DNA of 64,000 nucleotides from Setoptus koraiensis (Eukaryota; Arthropoda): NCBI GenBank assembly GCA_048013815.1, contig CM106586.1, positions 15,314,001 to 15,378,000 of the forward strand, read 5' to 3'. Shown piece by piece: positions 13,311 to 23,290 of this stretch (position 1 is its first letter; each line of letters starts with the position of its first letter). The notes under the pieces were generated by a model. It saw only the letters and a program-made list of their open reading frames with translations, ran no database searches and was not told where the DNA came from. The position numbers and the translations under genes were made by a program.

Positions 13311-14132
13311 CGCAGCCAGCCATGCTAATGAATTTGCGCAGAAATTCTCGCGTTTATTGTTGCTGCCATCGACAATTAATGCCCGATCATCGTGGCGCAT
13401 TCTCCAGCGGCTTATGGCCGCTGGTTGGCTTTATCGGTGCAGCGACGAGTTATGAAAATAACTCACTCCGGCGATGCACCGCTTCGGCGTGCCATCGGTC
13501 GGTTGATGACAATTGCAGCGACCAACCGAATATAACAACCGAAATTACAGCCGAAATATATGGCATGCGTAGGGTTATATTCGTGTGCGCAAACCCAACA
13601 CGACCGATGAGCCCAAATGAGCACCGGCCGGCGGCTCACTTGGTGCGGGCCGGTCGACCCGAGGCGTCTGTTTATTGTTTATCGTTCGCTGAAAATTGAA
13701 AGCAGACTATCGCGCAAATCTTTGTCCGGCAACATCTGTCTCTCGTTCACCTTCGCTCGGGCCGCTCGTGTGCGCCGCCAACAGTCACACGGTCAGTTGG
13801 GTGCGATATGGGCGCTTGTGCCCCATTGATCAGATGACATAATTTCTCTCTCTGGGCCCTTGCTTTTGCCGACTCCAACAACGACCAATGCGTGCTCGTG
13901 CAACGCGCCCGGCCCGGTGCCATCAACCCCGCTCTGGCCGCCCTGTCAGAGGTCGCTGACGGGCTCGGGCCACTGGCGGCCGTGAACCCAACAACAACAA
14001 CAACAGCGCCAACAACAACAACAATTGTCCACTGTTGTGCAACCGTGTGTGTGTGTGTGTGTGCTTGTTTATCCAGCAATATGATGCAATCGATCACGTA
14101 AACACACACGCGCACGCGATTTGAGCCAGTTG

Positions 14133-14186
14133 CATTTTTCTATTGTTGCCCGATTCCCATCGGAATCGGGCAGCAATAGAAAAATG
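14133..14186. repeat. Short foldback element, 25-bp arms
   Basis: A 25-base left arm (14133-14157, beginning CATTTTTCTATTG) pairs with a 25-base right arm (14162-14186) with one mismatch, leaving a 4-base loop. It lies 500 bases from the larger foldback at 14691-14787 in the same AT-richer patch. The loop looks too small for a canonical microRNA precursor; a miniature inverted-repeat transposon remnant is more likely. Confidence 0.85.
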
Positions 14187-15420
14187 GCTTCGAAAAAGAA
14201 CTCGGTCACTGGTGTGCTCGTTCGAAGCCGCTCGCAAGTGTCGCTCTCTGTGGCAGTCGCCACAGAGAAGTGGACATCGGCGACTTGTTGCACGCCCCGA
14301 GCGCCGCAAGTAACTGCGACAGCCAGGCACCCTAGCGACGGCCAACGATCAGATGGCGTCATAAATCGTTTCGCGTGTGTGTGTTTTGCAAGACACCGCT
14401 GCGTTCTCTAAATTCGCGAGTGAGCGTCGCAGAGCTAGCCGAGTGGCACAATTTTAGCCGATTTTAGCAATTTTAACAATTGTCAGCGAGTTCCGAGGCA
14501 CAAACTGAAAAATGTAATTTTTCGGATTTTTTTTTCCTAAACTGCGCCAGAGGCGCGCGACAGATCGGCCAGAAATGGGCTGTTTCTTCGGCGGTCTTGA
14601 TCAAATCAGTCGTTTTCAGCCCCAGTCGGCAGTATGAAATGTGCCGAAAATCCTTCCGTTGGTTGAGATGAGCGCCATAAAATTTTGGTCAATTTTCTGC
14701 TAAAATTTCGATTTTTTTTCCGAAGAAATTGGAATTTCGCGTGAAAAAATTTCTTCGGAAAAAAAATCAAAATTTTAGCAGAAAATTAGAAATTTCAAAT
14801 TGTTTCGCTAGCACTCTAGAGACGATCGAGTGATGCGAAGAATATCGCATGATAATGTGGCTCTTTCAGGCACGACTGTCAACTTTTTGAAGCGTCTTCC
14901 CGATCGAAGCTCCATACCGAAAACCACACATAAAACCCGAAGATGGCTCGGTCTGGCGCAGGCGGCGTCCAGTCGCGGGCCGTTTTTTCATGGTCAGCCA
15001 CAGGCACTTTTCGGTGATGGTTTGGCGGTCAAGTTGTGGCTATTGTGAATCGAATCCGATTTTCAGACGGCCGAAACGAAAAAAGCGGCTCGGAAAAAAA
15101 TGCTTGCTGTTTCGAGAGACTTTTCAAGATTTTTCTTTATCGGGTATTTTCAGCAGCAAGCCGAAAATGTGTCGCTTGTGAGCTAGCGACTGCGTTTCAC
15201 AGTGGCCAGTCATGTCAAGGCGCGAATGATCATTATCCAGCATCAGCGAGTCGAACCTTGAATTTGTTGGCGAGACCGAGGCAGGCAATTGTCAAATGTC
15301 AGTCAGTGTTTGGCTGACTGACTGACTGACTGACTGACAGACAAAACCAGTTCTCTGGCTGTGTGTGTCGGTCGGCAGTTCCTTGTCGCCGTGAAAAGTG
15401 CACATCGATCATTATAGCTG
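14187..15420. other. AT-richer patch, possible DNA-transposon remnant, no intact gene
   Basis: This patch differs in composition from its GC-rich surroundings and contains two foldbacks. Short open segments such as the one ending near 15180 have unremarkable, frame-broken translations; no transposase catalytic motif could be identified. A run of GACT units lies at 15318-15340. The compositional shift plus hairpins suggests an inserted, decayed mobile element. Confidence 0.35.
14691..14787. mobile_element. Foldback/MITE-like hairpin, 40-bp arms
   Basis: Left arm 14691-14730 and right arm 14748-14787 are reverse complements over 40 bases with a single mismatch, around a 17-base loop. The arms are AT-rich (AATTTTCTGCTAAAAT at the outer end, CCGAAGAAATT at the inner end). 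This is the structure of a miniature inverted-repeat element or a foldback transposon end. No target-site duplication could be defined by eye. Confidence 0.6.
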
Positions 15421-16502
15421 TTGCATTGCCGAGTCTGAAACTATTTACTATAAGCTCGGATTATTATTATCATTGTTACAACTTGGAATGGAGTTTTTCT
15501 GACTTTTTTCGTGCACTCGGCTCGCACATTTGGCGGCACTAGTAGCAGCAGCAGCAGCAGCCGCAGCAAACCCGTTGCATCGGCAACAGGTGCCCACGGT
15601 GGTGGCACTGACAGAAGCGGCCCTAGTGGAGCCAATAGTGCAGCTAACAGTGGAGATAATAGTTGAGATAATAGAAGAAACGGCGAGTTTCGCAGCCCAA
15701 ATCACAGCAAGTCATTCATGATTCGCTCGCACCGACAAGCGCTGTCGCGACTGCAATCCACTGACCGGTATAGCAACAACCACAGCCACAACAACAACAG
15801 CAACCACAGCTACAACAACAACGGCAACAACAGCAACGACAACAACAGCTACAGCAAAACCGACAGCAACAACAACAACAAAATGGCCAAACAAAATCAC
15901 TGTCAATTGAAGCCACTGACTGAGTTACTCACTGACTCAGTTGCGCAAAAGTGTTCCTACGAAGCCGGCTGGCCAATTAACTATCGCGCCTAATTGAGAG
16001 TAGCCCGCCGACTGTTGTTGTCGTTGTCGCTGTTGTCATTGTCGCTGTTGTCATTGTCGCTGTTGTCGTTGTCGCTGTTGGCGCTGTCGTTGTTGGCGCT
16101 GTTGGCGCGCATTGAACTGGCTCGCCGACTTCCTCGTTAGTGTCAGTGAGTTTTTTCACCACTATCGGGCCAACTAATGCTCGTAAGGGGAAGCGCAAAC
16201 GTCGTCTATGGCGAGCGTATTTGCATCTATTTGTTGCCGGCTGCTTGTTATCCGTGCTGCTGTCGGGCCTACCACAAACTATAAATTGCTTTGGCTCATA
16301 TCGGTACTCAATGGCTCGGTGCAGGCCATTGTGTGTAGCTAGACGATCTTCATCTTTTGTGTATCGTTTCCTTGCCGTGCGCTTGTTTGTGTCTATTTGA
16401 CGATAACCGCTGTGCACTCGGGACATTTCGCTCGATTCTAGTGATTCGAACGCACACACACACGCACTGTGTTTGATGGATAACTCGTTCTAGCGATCGG
16501 CA
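15421..16502. other. Gene-free stretch with CAACAA/GCAACA simple repeats
   Basis: Contains GCAGCA at 15545-15565, CAACAA-type repeats at 15775-15885 and a TTGTCGCTGTTG run at 16015-16105. No domain-bearing frame is visible on either strand. Confidence 0.5.
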
Positions 16503-16679
16503 ATGTGCAATTTTATCTCGGCTTCATGGAAAAGAAGAATCAATCGTGATCATCAATGGTGCGTTCCGTCCATCAATCTGTTTCCACTTGGGCGTGCAGC
16601 CAATGAGAATTGGATGCTCGACACCAACTGTTACAAGAGAACTGGAGCAATCTCTCTCATGCGGCCAAAATATACCTAG
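16503..16679 (+). CDS. Small ORF of 58 codons, unknown
   Basis: An ATG-initiated frame (MCNFISASWKRRIN... ending RPKYT and TAG) whose composition is unlike the repeat-driven frames around it: three cysteines, three tryptophans, several Asn/Arg, no homopolymer. I do not recognise it. It could be a short peptide gene, a terminal exon or a decayed transposase piece. There is no signal peptide and no clear splice site at either end. Treat as a candidate only. Confidence 0.2.
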   Translation: MCNFISASWKRRINRDHQWCVPSINLFPLGRAANENWMLDTNCYKRTGAISLMRPKYT

Positions 16680-17438
16680 CACCGGCACCGTTGGTCTCGC
16701 GAGTGCAAGAGAATGTGAGGTTGTACAAGCTGCAACAGGTAGTTGCTGTTTGACATTGACCAGAGCAGCAACAAGTGTGCGCCAAAGCTCGTCGGATGTG
16801 CCGGCTCACATGAGTGGCACGCATCTGACAGCACAGGTATTGCATAATGTGTGTGTGTGTGTTGCGCAAGGACGAGCCGTCAAATGTTGAAATGTCGGTG
16901 TGGCAAGACGATTTTGTCCGTCTCTGCGCTCTGTTGTTGTTGCTGGCCGCCAGTCACTCTGGTAGCCGGCTCGCTGCGAATGTTGTTGTTGATGCCGCTC
17001 GCCGGCAGCAGCAACAACAACAACAACAACAACAATAACGTCGAGAAACATCGGGCAACAACAACGGCGTCGGACGTCACTGTCGCGGGCTGGCCGAACA
17101 GCATCATCGCGGATCATTGTGGTCTTACGCGTTCGCTTGGTCGAGTGTGAGTCGTATCGACCGGCTCGAGCAACTAACAAGCGCCACCATAGCGCCACTG
17201 ACACGGCAACCGAGGCTACAACTGGATACAGATCGTAAACAGGGCCTAGTGGCTGCCGCTGCTGCTAGATGCCTCGAGACGAAACGAGTTTGTCATGGCC
17301 ACATGATAATAATAGTAATAATAATAATAACAGCAAGCAACCAACTTTTACTAGCAGCCCACCGGCACCACTGGCGTGTCCGTCGGCCCGTCCGTTCGTC
17401 TGTCTGAATCAAGCGAGCGAGCGAGCGAACGAGCAACC

Positions 17439-17470
17439 TGTTGATGTTACGTAACATCAACATATAAAAA
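17439..17470 (+). promoter_or_regulatory. 24-bp perfect palindrome (TTACGTAA core) abutting a TATA box
   Basis: Bases 17439-17462 form a perfect palindrome centred on TTACGTAA, a PAR/CEBP-type bZIP site, with ATGTTACGTAACAT as the inner part. TATAAAAA follows directly at 17463-17470. This looks like a compact core promoter on the plus strand, but no coding exon or transcript evidence downstream supports it; the next 120 bases run into the TTG repeat. Confidence 0.35.
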
Positions 17471-17593
17471 CACAAAGTCAATTGGAATGGATAAACTTGC
17501 TCGCAACTCACGAGATGCAAGTTGCGATCTGCGATCCGAGACTTACTGCCGGCCGACAGCGAGGCTAGCCAGCCGAAGAACAAGAATTGATTA

Positions 17594-17781
<188 letters not shown>

Positions 17782-18522
17782 TAGCACAGGTTGGTTGGCG
17801 ATGGCAGCGCGATTGGCGGTTTAATATTGATGCGCAAAATAAGCCAGGCAAAACTCGTTTTGGCTGCCTCTAACCCTCTGCTCGGCGAGCCAAAAATGCG
17901 ACCGGCGAATGTGAGTGAGTTGATTTCTTGTTGTTGCAAGCCAGCGAAACAACCTGTTGCTGCCATGCCGACAACATTGAACCTTTGCCACTTCCACCTA
18001 GCTCATTTCTGGCAGTGTTGTTGTTGTTGCCGCTGTTGTTGTTGCCGCTGTCGTCTATTGTTTGGCTCAATTGACGCGATCCAGCCACTTGAATTAAACT
18101 CCCCGCACACACACACACACACACACACTCACATGCGATTAATTCCCCTGTTGCCTGTTTATGTGAGTAACAATCTTTCCAGAATTATCTCAGGTGATTG
18201 TCTGCCAGGATCACACACTCGGCCGGCCGTAGCTGCCGACGCAACTGCCGTTTCTGACTGCTGCTGGCACGGCCGACTCTGTGTATTAATAGTGCAGATA
18301 CACTTTCAATCTTGCCACAGACCAGCAACAAGTGCTCGCCAGTTACAGCGATGCAGCCACAATCAGCGTCGTCGTCCAACAGCAGCAACAACGACGAAAA
18401 CAGCGACGCCAACAACGACGACAGCAACGGCAACAGCAACAACGCATCTCGACTGGTCGCCACTGACAGCTTGTGAGTCACTGTTACAATAACCGCCTTC
18501 GCCCGTCAACAATCTCACTCAC

Positions 18523-18603
18523 CTGAGCTGGTCGGCGTTGTTGGCTTGGCCAGTTGCTGCCAGCCAGTTTGTCATTGTGTGACACAAGCGCCTGAAGTGT
18601 CAT
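18523..18603 (-). CDS. Candidate upstream first coding exon (possibly an EcR isoform)
   Basis: An ATG at 18603 opens 27 codons (MTLQALVSHNDKLAG... ending RRPAQ) that end in phase 0 exactly at a consensus donor CTCAG|GTGAGT. Joining it to the phase-0 acceptor at 981-982 would keep the EcR frame and place a short isoform-specific N-terminus before [10 protein letters not shown]. EcR genes are known to have alternative 5' exons separated by long introns, which fits the strand and distance. The evidence is only start, donor and phase, so this is a hypothesis. Confidence 0.2.
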
Positions 18604-19484
18604 ATTTGTTATAATCCTGCTCCAATAATGTGGCCCAATTTTGAGCCGGCCACAAGCGCGCAACAGGTTGAAAAATGGCCGCTGCTCGCTTGACCGTCGC
18701 TGCCGTTCACTTCAGTCCATGAGCCGCGAAACCGGTCGATCACACACACACACACACACACCAGTGGCGGCGTCTTGGCTCGCGAGCATTGCATGATTGA
18801 CTCATTATGATTCAGTCATCATTAATAGTCATCATTGATAGTGGTGGCCTGGTGGTACGCGCACGAACTATTATTGCGCAATAGCACATGCATTAGTGGC
18901 ACTACCGGTAGTGAAGTTGTGAGCCGGCAGAGTGACGGATTACGCAATCAATCGCCACTGGCTGCAATCGGATGCCGACCGGCTGACTGGCTGACTGGCT
19001 GGCCGGTATTCTCGCAACTGGCTGGCTGTTAGGCTCTCAGCTGGCAACTGGGCACATCGTTGTATGATGATAATCGTACATTACACTATCGACTATGACT
19101 CGTTTTGCGCAACTTTTAGCGCAAATTTATGCACATTATACAGGTAATGTGGCGCCGATTACATAACAACAAGCGAGCGTCATGATTGTCTGTGTATTAC
19201 ATAGTGTTGACGTAACACTTGCGCTGTGCTGTTGTCCGCCGGATACATGAACGAGGAAGTCAGCGCATTGGAGGCTGCCGGCGTTGATGACTCGTCGTCG
19301 TTAATAGCTAATAGTTATTAGATAATCATACTTTTGTGTGAATACCTTTGCGCTAATATCCTGCGCCCATCCGATACACACCAGTCAGACGAAACTGACA
19401 GCTGGTGCGGCCAGCTAGACGATTGTGTGAGCTGGATAGAGAAAGTAACTTTGTCTCGCTATTGGCTCTTTTCTCTCGTTCTCG

Positions 19485-19576
19485 CGTTCGCTCGTTCGCT
19501 CGTTCGCTCGTTCGCTCGTTCGCTCGTTCGCTCGTTCGCTCGTTCGCTCGTTCGCTCGTTCTCGCGTTCGCTCGTT
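19485..19576. repeat. CGTTCGCT octamer tandem array
   Basis: About ten head-to-tail copies of the 8-base unit CGTTCGCT, bounded at each end by the same variant CTCGCGTTCG. The near-perfect copies suggest recent expansion. The RERANERTSERANE-type translations of this array are artefacts. Confidence 0.95.
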
Positions 19577-20852
19577 GCCTCGTTTCTTCGCAACTTTCTT
19601 GCATCGCTCGCTCATTCGCCGACACAAATTGTGAGCCACTCACTGTACAGTCGCTAATGGTGCGTGCCGAAATCTGCCGTGAACTGACACTGCCACCAGC
19701 ATCGACACCAACAACAGCAACAACAGCAACAACAGCAGCAACAGCAACAACAGCGACAACAGCAACAGCGACAACAACAACAGCGACACCAACAACAGCG
19801 ACACCAACAACAGCGACACCGACAACCACAACCGACAAGTGGCAACTGTCAGCGACGAATGAAATGAATCAGCTGGCTTAATTGTCTGCCCCTGGATAGC
19901 GTGCGTGCTCTTTCTCAATGCCCAACAAGCGCCGCGATCGCCGCCACCATAATCCTTGCCTTGTAAGAACAGACTCGCCAAGTCGATAATTATCGCCGGC
20001 GAGCTAACAAGCGGCTGACTTTTTCCAGAGTTGCGTCGATCGAAAAGCGGCTGCTGGTTGCCACCGCGAGTCGCTGGCGCTGTTGTCTTGCCGTCGGCAT
20101 TACTCATTATGTTACCTATTACATATTAGTGGTATCCATGTGTAATAGTCTGACGCGTCTCGAACGCGCCGTCGCGACTGTTTCAACTGACAACGGCGGC
20201 GGCGGCAGAAATTTATCCGATCTACAATTTATAAGCGACAGCCAACACAGAGAGCATCAACAGGTTGAATGGCGCCGATCATGTGCACTCGCAGTGATCA
20301 CCATGGAAATTGTTGTCCTCTCTTGCCACACTTAATACTTTAGGGTTACCCAATTGTCAGTTGTTCGGCTAGTTCATTCAATTCTGCTCTGACGCAACTA
20401 TGCAACGATGTGCAAACTGATCAAACTGATCAGTGATGATCATGTAACACATATTAGCTAGTTGACAAAATTAACTTCATTTCATTAGGAGCTATTTTAA
20501 TTATCTCGGCGTATCTCGTCATTTTGTGCGTCCTGTGTGTCATTGCGCTTGTGAGATACGCATACGTCACAATGAGAGATATTCACGTTGTTCGTTAGCA
20601 TCGGTGACGGCTCGCTCAATTTTTTCAACTCTGTCATGAGTTATCAGATTCTCTTTTTTCTTCATACTTATTTTTCATGCTTATTGCCTACTGTTTTTAC
20701 ATGATGCCAACAAATTGTGATTAGTCAGATCCTATGATCAGTCAATGATGATATCGCGATTGAAAGCTTCATCAAAGTTGGCAGCTTACAAACATTCAGA
20801 TGGGCAATATTGCACTTGGCGATTTGAGTCAGATTGAAAGGTCACAGAAAAA

Positions 20853-21440
20853 TTAGCGACGCTCGTGGTGCCATCTGGAGCGTGCGAATGCAAACTCTTC
20901 CAAAAAACCTGCCAATTTTTCTTTCTTTCTGTCACTGCTGTTGCTTGCCAATTCTTCAATATAATTTAAAACACATTGAATCTGAGGAAACTCATTTTGC
21001 TGTATTGATACGACTTTATTAAAAATCTTTGAACTTCCTTTCGCATTTTCCCTCACTCGATGGAAACTTTATAAATTTCGAATCATCTTTAATAATGCGT
21101 CTGATATCCTTCCAATCTCTTTCCAATTTGATTTTTTTTTTGTTTCTTGTAGCAGCTCATAGAATTCATCTTTTCTCTCCGTTTGGAGTGAGGAAGAAAT
21201 TCTCACCTTCCTTAGCCTGAGGTCTTAATAGTGCACCATCTTCAAAGTAGCGAGTTGGGATGTTCTGCCCTGTACCAAAGTCAACCACTTCATTCTCATC
21301 CTTCAGGCAAACTATCTCAGTGAACCGTAAATAGCTTCTCTTTGTTTCACCATTACGCATGTAGGGATCCTTCTTCAGTTCTTCGAGGAAGTCTCGGAAT
21401 AGAAGAACCTCCAACTCATAAGCTTCGTAATTTGAATTAT
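20853..21440 (-). pseudogene. Frame-disrupted FF-domain-like gene remnant
   Basis: Read leftwards from about 21440, coding-like protein (ending LRPQAKEGENFF) continues in shifted frames. A segment with DEFYELLQET breaks at an A10 run near 21145; the next frame gives RDWKDIRRIIKDDSKFIKF followed by CERKFKDF and a stop; a third frame then gives KKEKLAGFLEEFAFARSRW. The spacing W..I...I..D..F......F..F resembles an FF domain of TCERG1/PRPF40-type splicing factors. The domain call rests on pattern only and the upstream 80 residues are unrecognised. At least two frameshifts make this a pseudogene unless short introns restore the frame. Its upstream part overlaps the cysteine-rich pseudogene on the other strand. 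Confidence 0.35.
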
Positions 21441-21536
21441 TGTTATATTGCCATGGTTCGATTGTGTTATGAGAGTAGTCGAAGAAAACTGGCATAATTA
21501 TGACTATAATACGTACCAGTGTCTGAGCCACCCACC

Positions 21537-21920
21537 AAAAACGATTGTTTGGAAGACGATAAAAACATAGAACTATATCGTAGATAGTGTAAAGATGAAG
21601 AATTGTGCGCCCAGTATTCTGAAAGAGGTAAATGGATTCGAGAGCTGAACGAATACCTGCCGAAAGAGCTTGCTTTCCGTCAGAGAAGAAAGTTTCTAAA
21701 TGCTGGACCAAGACGAAATAATACTGAAAGAATGAACGACCCTCTTTGTAAGAGAGAATTCCACGAAATGTGCACATATTGTTTTCCTGGAACTCCCGAA
21801 TTTAGACAACCGTGCGCGAAATTTTATGCATACAAGAACATCTTACTATCGCTCAGAATACAAGTTAATAATTGGATTGGACAAACATTGACTTGTGACG
21901 ACACGCTGTATTTTCATTGA
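21537..21920 (+). pseudogene. Third copy of the cysteine-rich secreted family, disabled
   Basis: The translation aligns with the intact gene at 24104-24598: NDCLEDDKNIELYRR, then an in-frame TAG (21585-21587) where the intact copy has Tyr of LYCRYCK, then CKDEELCAQYS and further on CKREFHEMCTYC and ending DDTLYFH. The Cys before the stop is also lost (Arg). The second cysteine module is complete: C-x7-C-x2-C-x10-C-x26-C. No signal peptide can be found upstream; the same frame has another stop at 21507-21509. Homology continues into the 3' flank to a shared TCAATAAATG polyadenylation signal. It is a 5'-truncated pseudogene, or a functional copy carrying a sequencing error, which is less likely given the missing start. 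Confidence 0.75.
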
Positions 21921-22022
21921 AAATATAGGGGGAACAGATAGAACGAACACAGATATTGTTGCGCTGGCCGCATTAGATGCGACGGAATTCAGTTGTGATG
22001 ACATCCTGTTTGTTCATAAATC

Positions 22023-22028
22023 AATAAA
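22023..22028 (+). promoter_or_regulatory. AATAAA polyadenylation signal of the pseudogene
   Basis: AATAAA in TCAATAAATG, aligned with the identical signal downstream of the intact paralogue at 24723-24728. The preceding 60 bases are also similar in both copies (GACATCC-GTTTGTTC). Confidence 0.65.
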
Positions 22029-22085
22029 TGTATTTCGCACCCGAAGATGATGAATTTGATCTGCGAAATACTATTGGAGTACTCT

Positions 22086-22156
22086 TTGTTGTTTCTCTCG
22101 TGCAACATGACCATTTTAGTAAGTTGAATTCCCCTAGAATTGCGTTGGTCCCTATG
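22086..22156 (-). repeat. Copy of part of the terminal LDLa exon (dispersed duplicate)
   Basis: About 70 bases here match 25805-25875 with few differences, both encoding TKMVMLHERN on the minus strand. In the 25.7-kb copy this is the linker before the last LDLa repeat of the giant membrane protein; here the LDLa part is absent and the frame runs into unrelated sequence. It is a partial duplication either of the exon or of a mobile piece that supplied the linker. Confidence 0.7.
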
Positions 22157-22229
22157 GGGCGCTATCAATGATTTATCTTGATCCAGATGATCGAAATGAA
22201 AGCAGAGTTTTGGAGGAAGCGACAATAAC

Positions 22230-22506
22230 TAGCAATTGCAATCAATCTAGCATGCATCATTAACGCACAAATAGAACTCAATCGATCTCTTTTCGGCCAA
22301 TATAGCCAAAAATCAAATTTTGTGATCTCGACGCTGCATCTAGATACTTCTTATAGAGATTTATCAACATTTCAAAGATCAAACTCGTACATTTATATGT
22401 ATGTATTATTCAATTCTAGGTTATCATTTGATAATGTATGAACAGGCAATCGCATCCGATGCCGCCATAGCTTCAGTCGGGTCGTTTGTTCCGTCGAGCG
22501 CATATA
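22230..22506. other. 3' flank of the minus-strand cysteine-rich gene
   Basis: AT-rich, no coding signal. The minus-strand sequence just after the stop codon retains weak similarity (GCATCGGATGCGATTGCCTG) to the 3' flanks of the paralogues, but no perfect AATAAA at the matching place. Confidence 0.4.
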
Positions 22507-23058
22507 TTATAGCCATGGTGATGGAATGGGACACTTCTCTTTACAACTCTTAGGATCTGCAACCCAACCGTCCCATAGCGCAAAAATCTTATCTCTTACA
22601 CTCGGAAAATCCTCAAATTCCTTGCAGTCAGCAAGAGAATTACAAGCTTGACAAAAATCAGCGAGTGGTCGATCCAAATAACAATGCCGATCCACATCTT
22701 GTCTTGGACCTAGAAGTTTGTAAGATTTTTGTTTTTTCGCTTTTGACCTTCTTTTGGCCGACGGACAGTTTCCAGTGCTCTGCCATTCTTCATTTAAACC
22801 ATTGAGTCTTTCACGCAATCCATTTCTACGCACATACTTAGGACAGGAATCATCCTCTGTACAATATCTACAATATAATTGCGCTTCTCCAAACTCATGA
22901 AAACAGTCAAGTGTCGCCCGCGTACTAACATTTGCCGCAACGTCCGCTCCACGACCGTGTGCCCCTCTTTTGCGGCAATGTACCAAAATGGTCGATGCAA
23001 TCACGACCAAAAATAGAATAACAGAGAATCTCGTTACGTTGTCCATTGTCGCTCTCAT
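22507..23058 (-). CDS. Secreted cysteine-rich protein, novel two-module family, copy A
   Basis: A 183-residue single-exon protein starting at ATG 23058; this start is shared with copy B and followed by a second Met at residue 5. Residues 5-28 form a signal peptide (MDNVTRFSVILFLVVIASTI core), followed by the basic motif CRKR, which could be a propeptide cleavage site. The mature part has two related modules. Module 1: C52-x10-C63-x2-C66-x5-C72-x25-C98. Module 2: C126-x9-C136-x2-C139-x5-C145-x26-C172-x3-C176. A Lys/Arg-rich linker (SAKRRSKAKKQKSYK) joins them. I do not recognise the family. The cysteine spacing, small size and hypervariable mature region resemble secreted effector, venom or salivary families, but that is analogy only. 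An AACAG acceptor-like site lies about 30 bases before the ATG, so a 5'UTR intron is possible. Confidence 0.8.
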   Translation of the reverse strand: MRATMDNVTRFSVILFLVVIASTILVHCRKRGAHGRGADVAANVSTRATLDCFHEFGEAQLYCRYCTEDDSCPKYVRRNGLRERLNGLNEEWQSTGNCPSAKRRSKAKKQKSYKLLGPRQDVDRHCYLDRPLADFCQACNSLADCKEFEDFPSVRDKIFALWDGWVADPKSCKEKCPIPSPWL

Positions 23059-23290
23059 GATTCCACGATGCTTGTCGATATATTTCCTGTTAAAAGATTA
23101 TATGTTGAGACTGATGAGGATCGAAATTGATAAGACAATCTGGCAAGGGTTAATTCAGACTCGCGAGGCAGGATAAGACTGCCTGTGAGTGAAAGGCTCA
23201 TCATCAAAATTCATGCCAGACATTTGAAATCCGATCTCTGCGTCAGCAAGACCGCCGTAAATAACATGAAAAGTGTTGCCGCTTAGTACA
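22960..23290. repeat. Left arm of large inverted duplication
   Basis: This segment is the reverse complement of about 23865-24210 over roughly 300 bases, with scattered substitutions and small indels. It covers the signal-peptide codons and the upstream region of copy A. The match stops abruptly inside the gene just after the CRKR codons. Confidence 0.85.

Larger units (their letters stand above)
2471..14100. other. Long gene-free, GC-rich repeat-laden stretch
   Basis: No open frame in these 11.6 kb has a recognisable domain or coding-like composition. The DNA consists of interspersed CAGTGC/GCACTG, GCCGGC/CGGCCG and TGTGTG-type words, short degenerate tandem arrays, and small inverted repeats, for example at 5456-5490 (arms GATATAGCGCA), 9610-9665 and 10600-10635 (arms ATAAAATGTGTG). 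TATA-like words occur at about 2476 and 3332 on the plus strand, but nothing supports a transcript downstream. It is probably intron or upstream flank of EcR. Confidence 0.5.

Noticed and set aside
14830..15317. Possible mariner/Tc1 transposase fragment
   Set aside because: A short VMVW-like string invites the idea, but the neighbouring residues do not follow the transposase pattern, the frame is broken and no catalytic Asp context is seen.
21166..21777. 203-codon minus-strand frame as one protein
   Set aside because: Its N-terminal half is the reverse complement of the cysteine-rich pseudogene (21537-21920), so the frame is a chance fusion; only the part left of about 21470 is coding-like.
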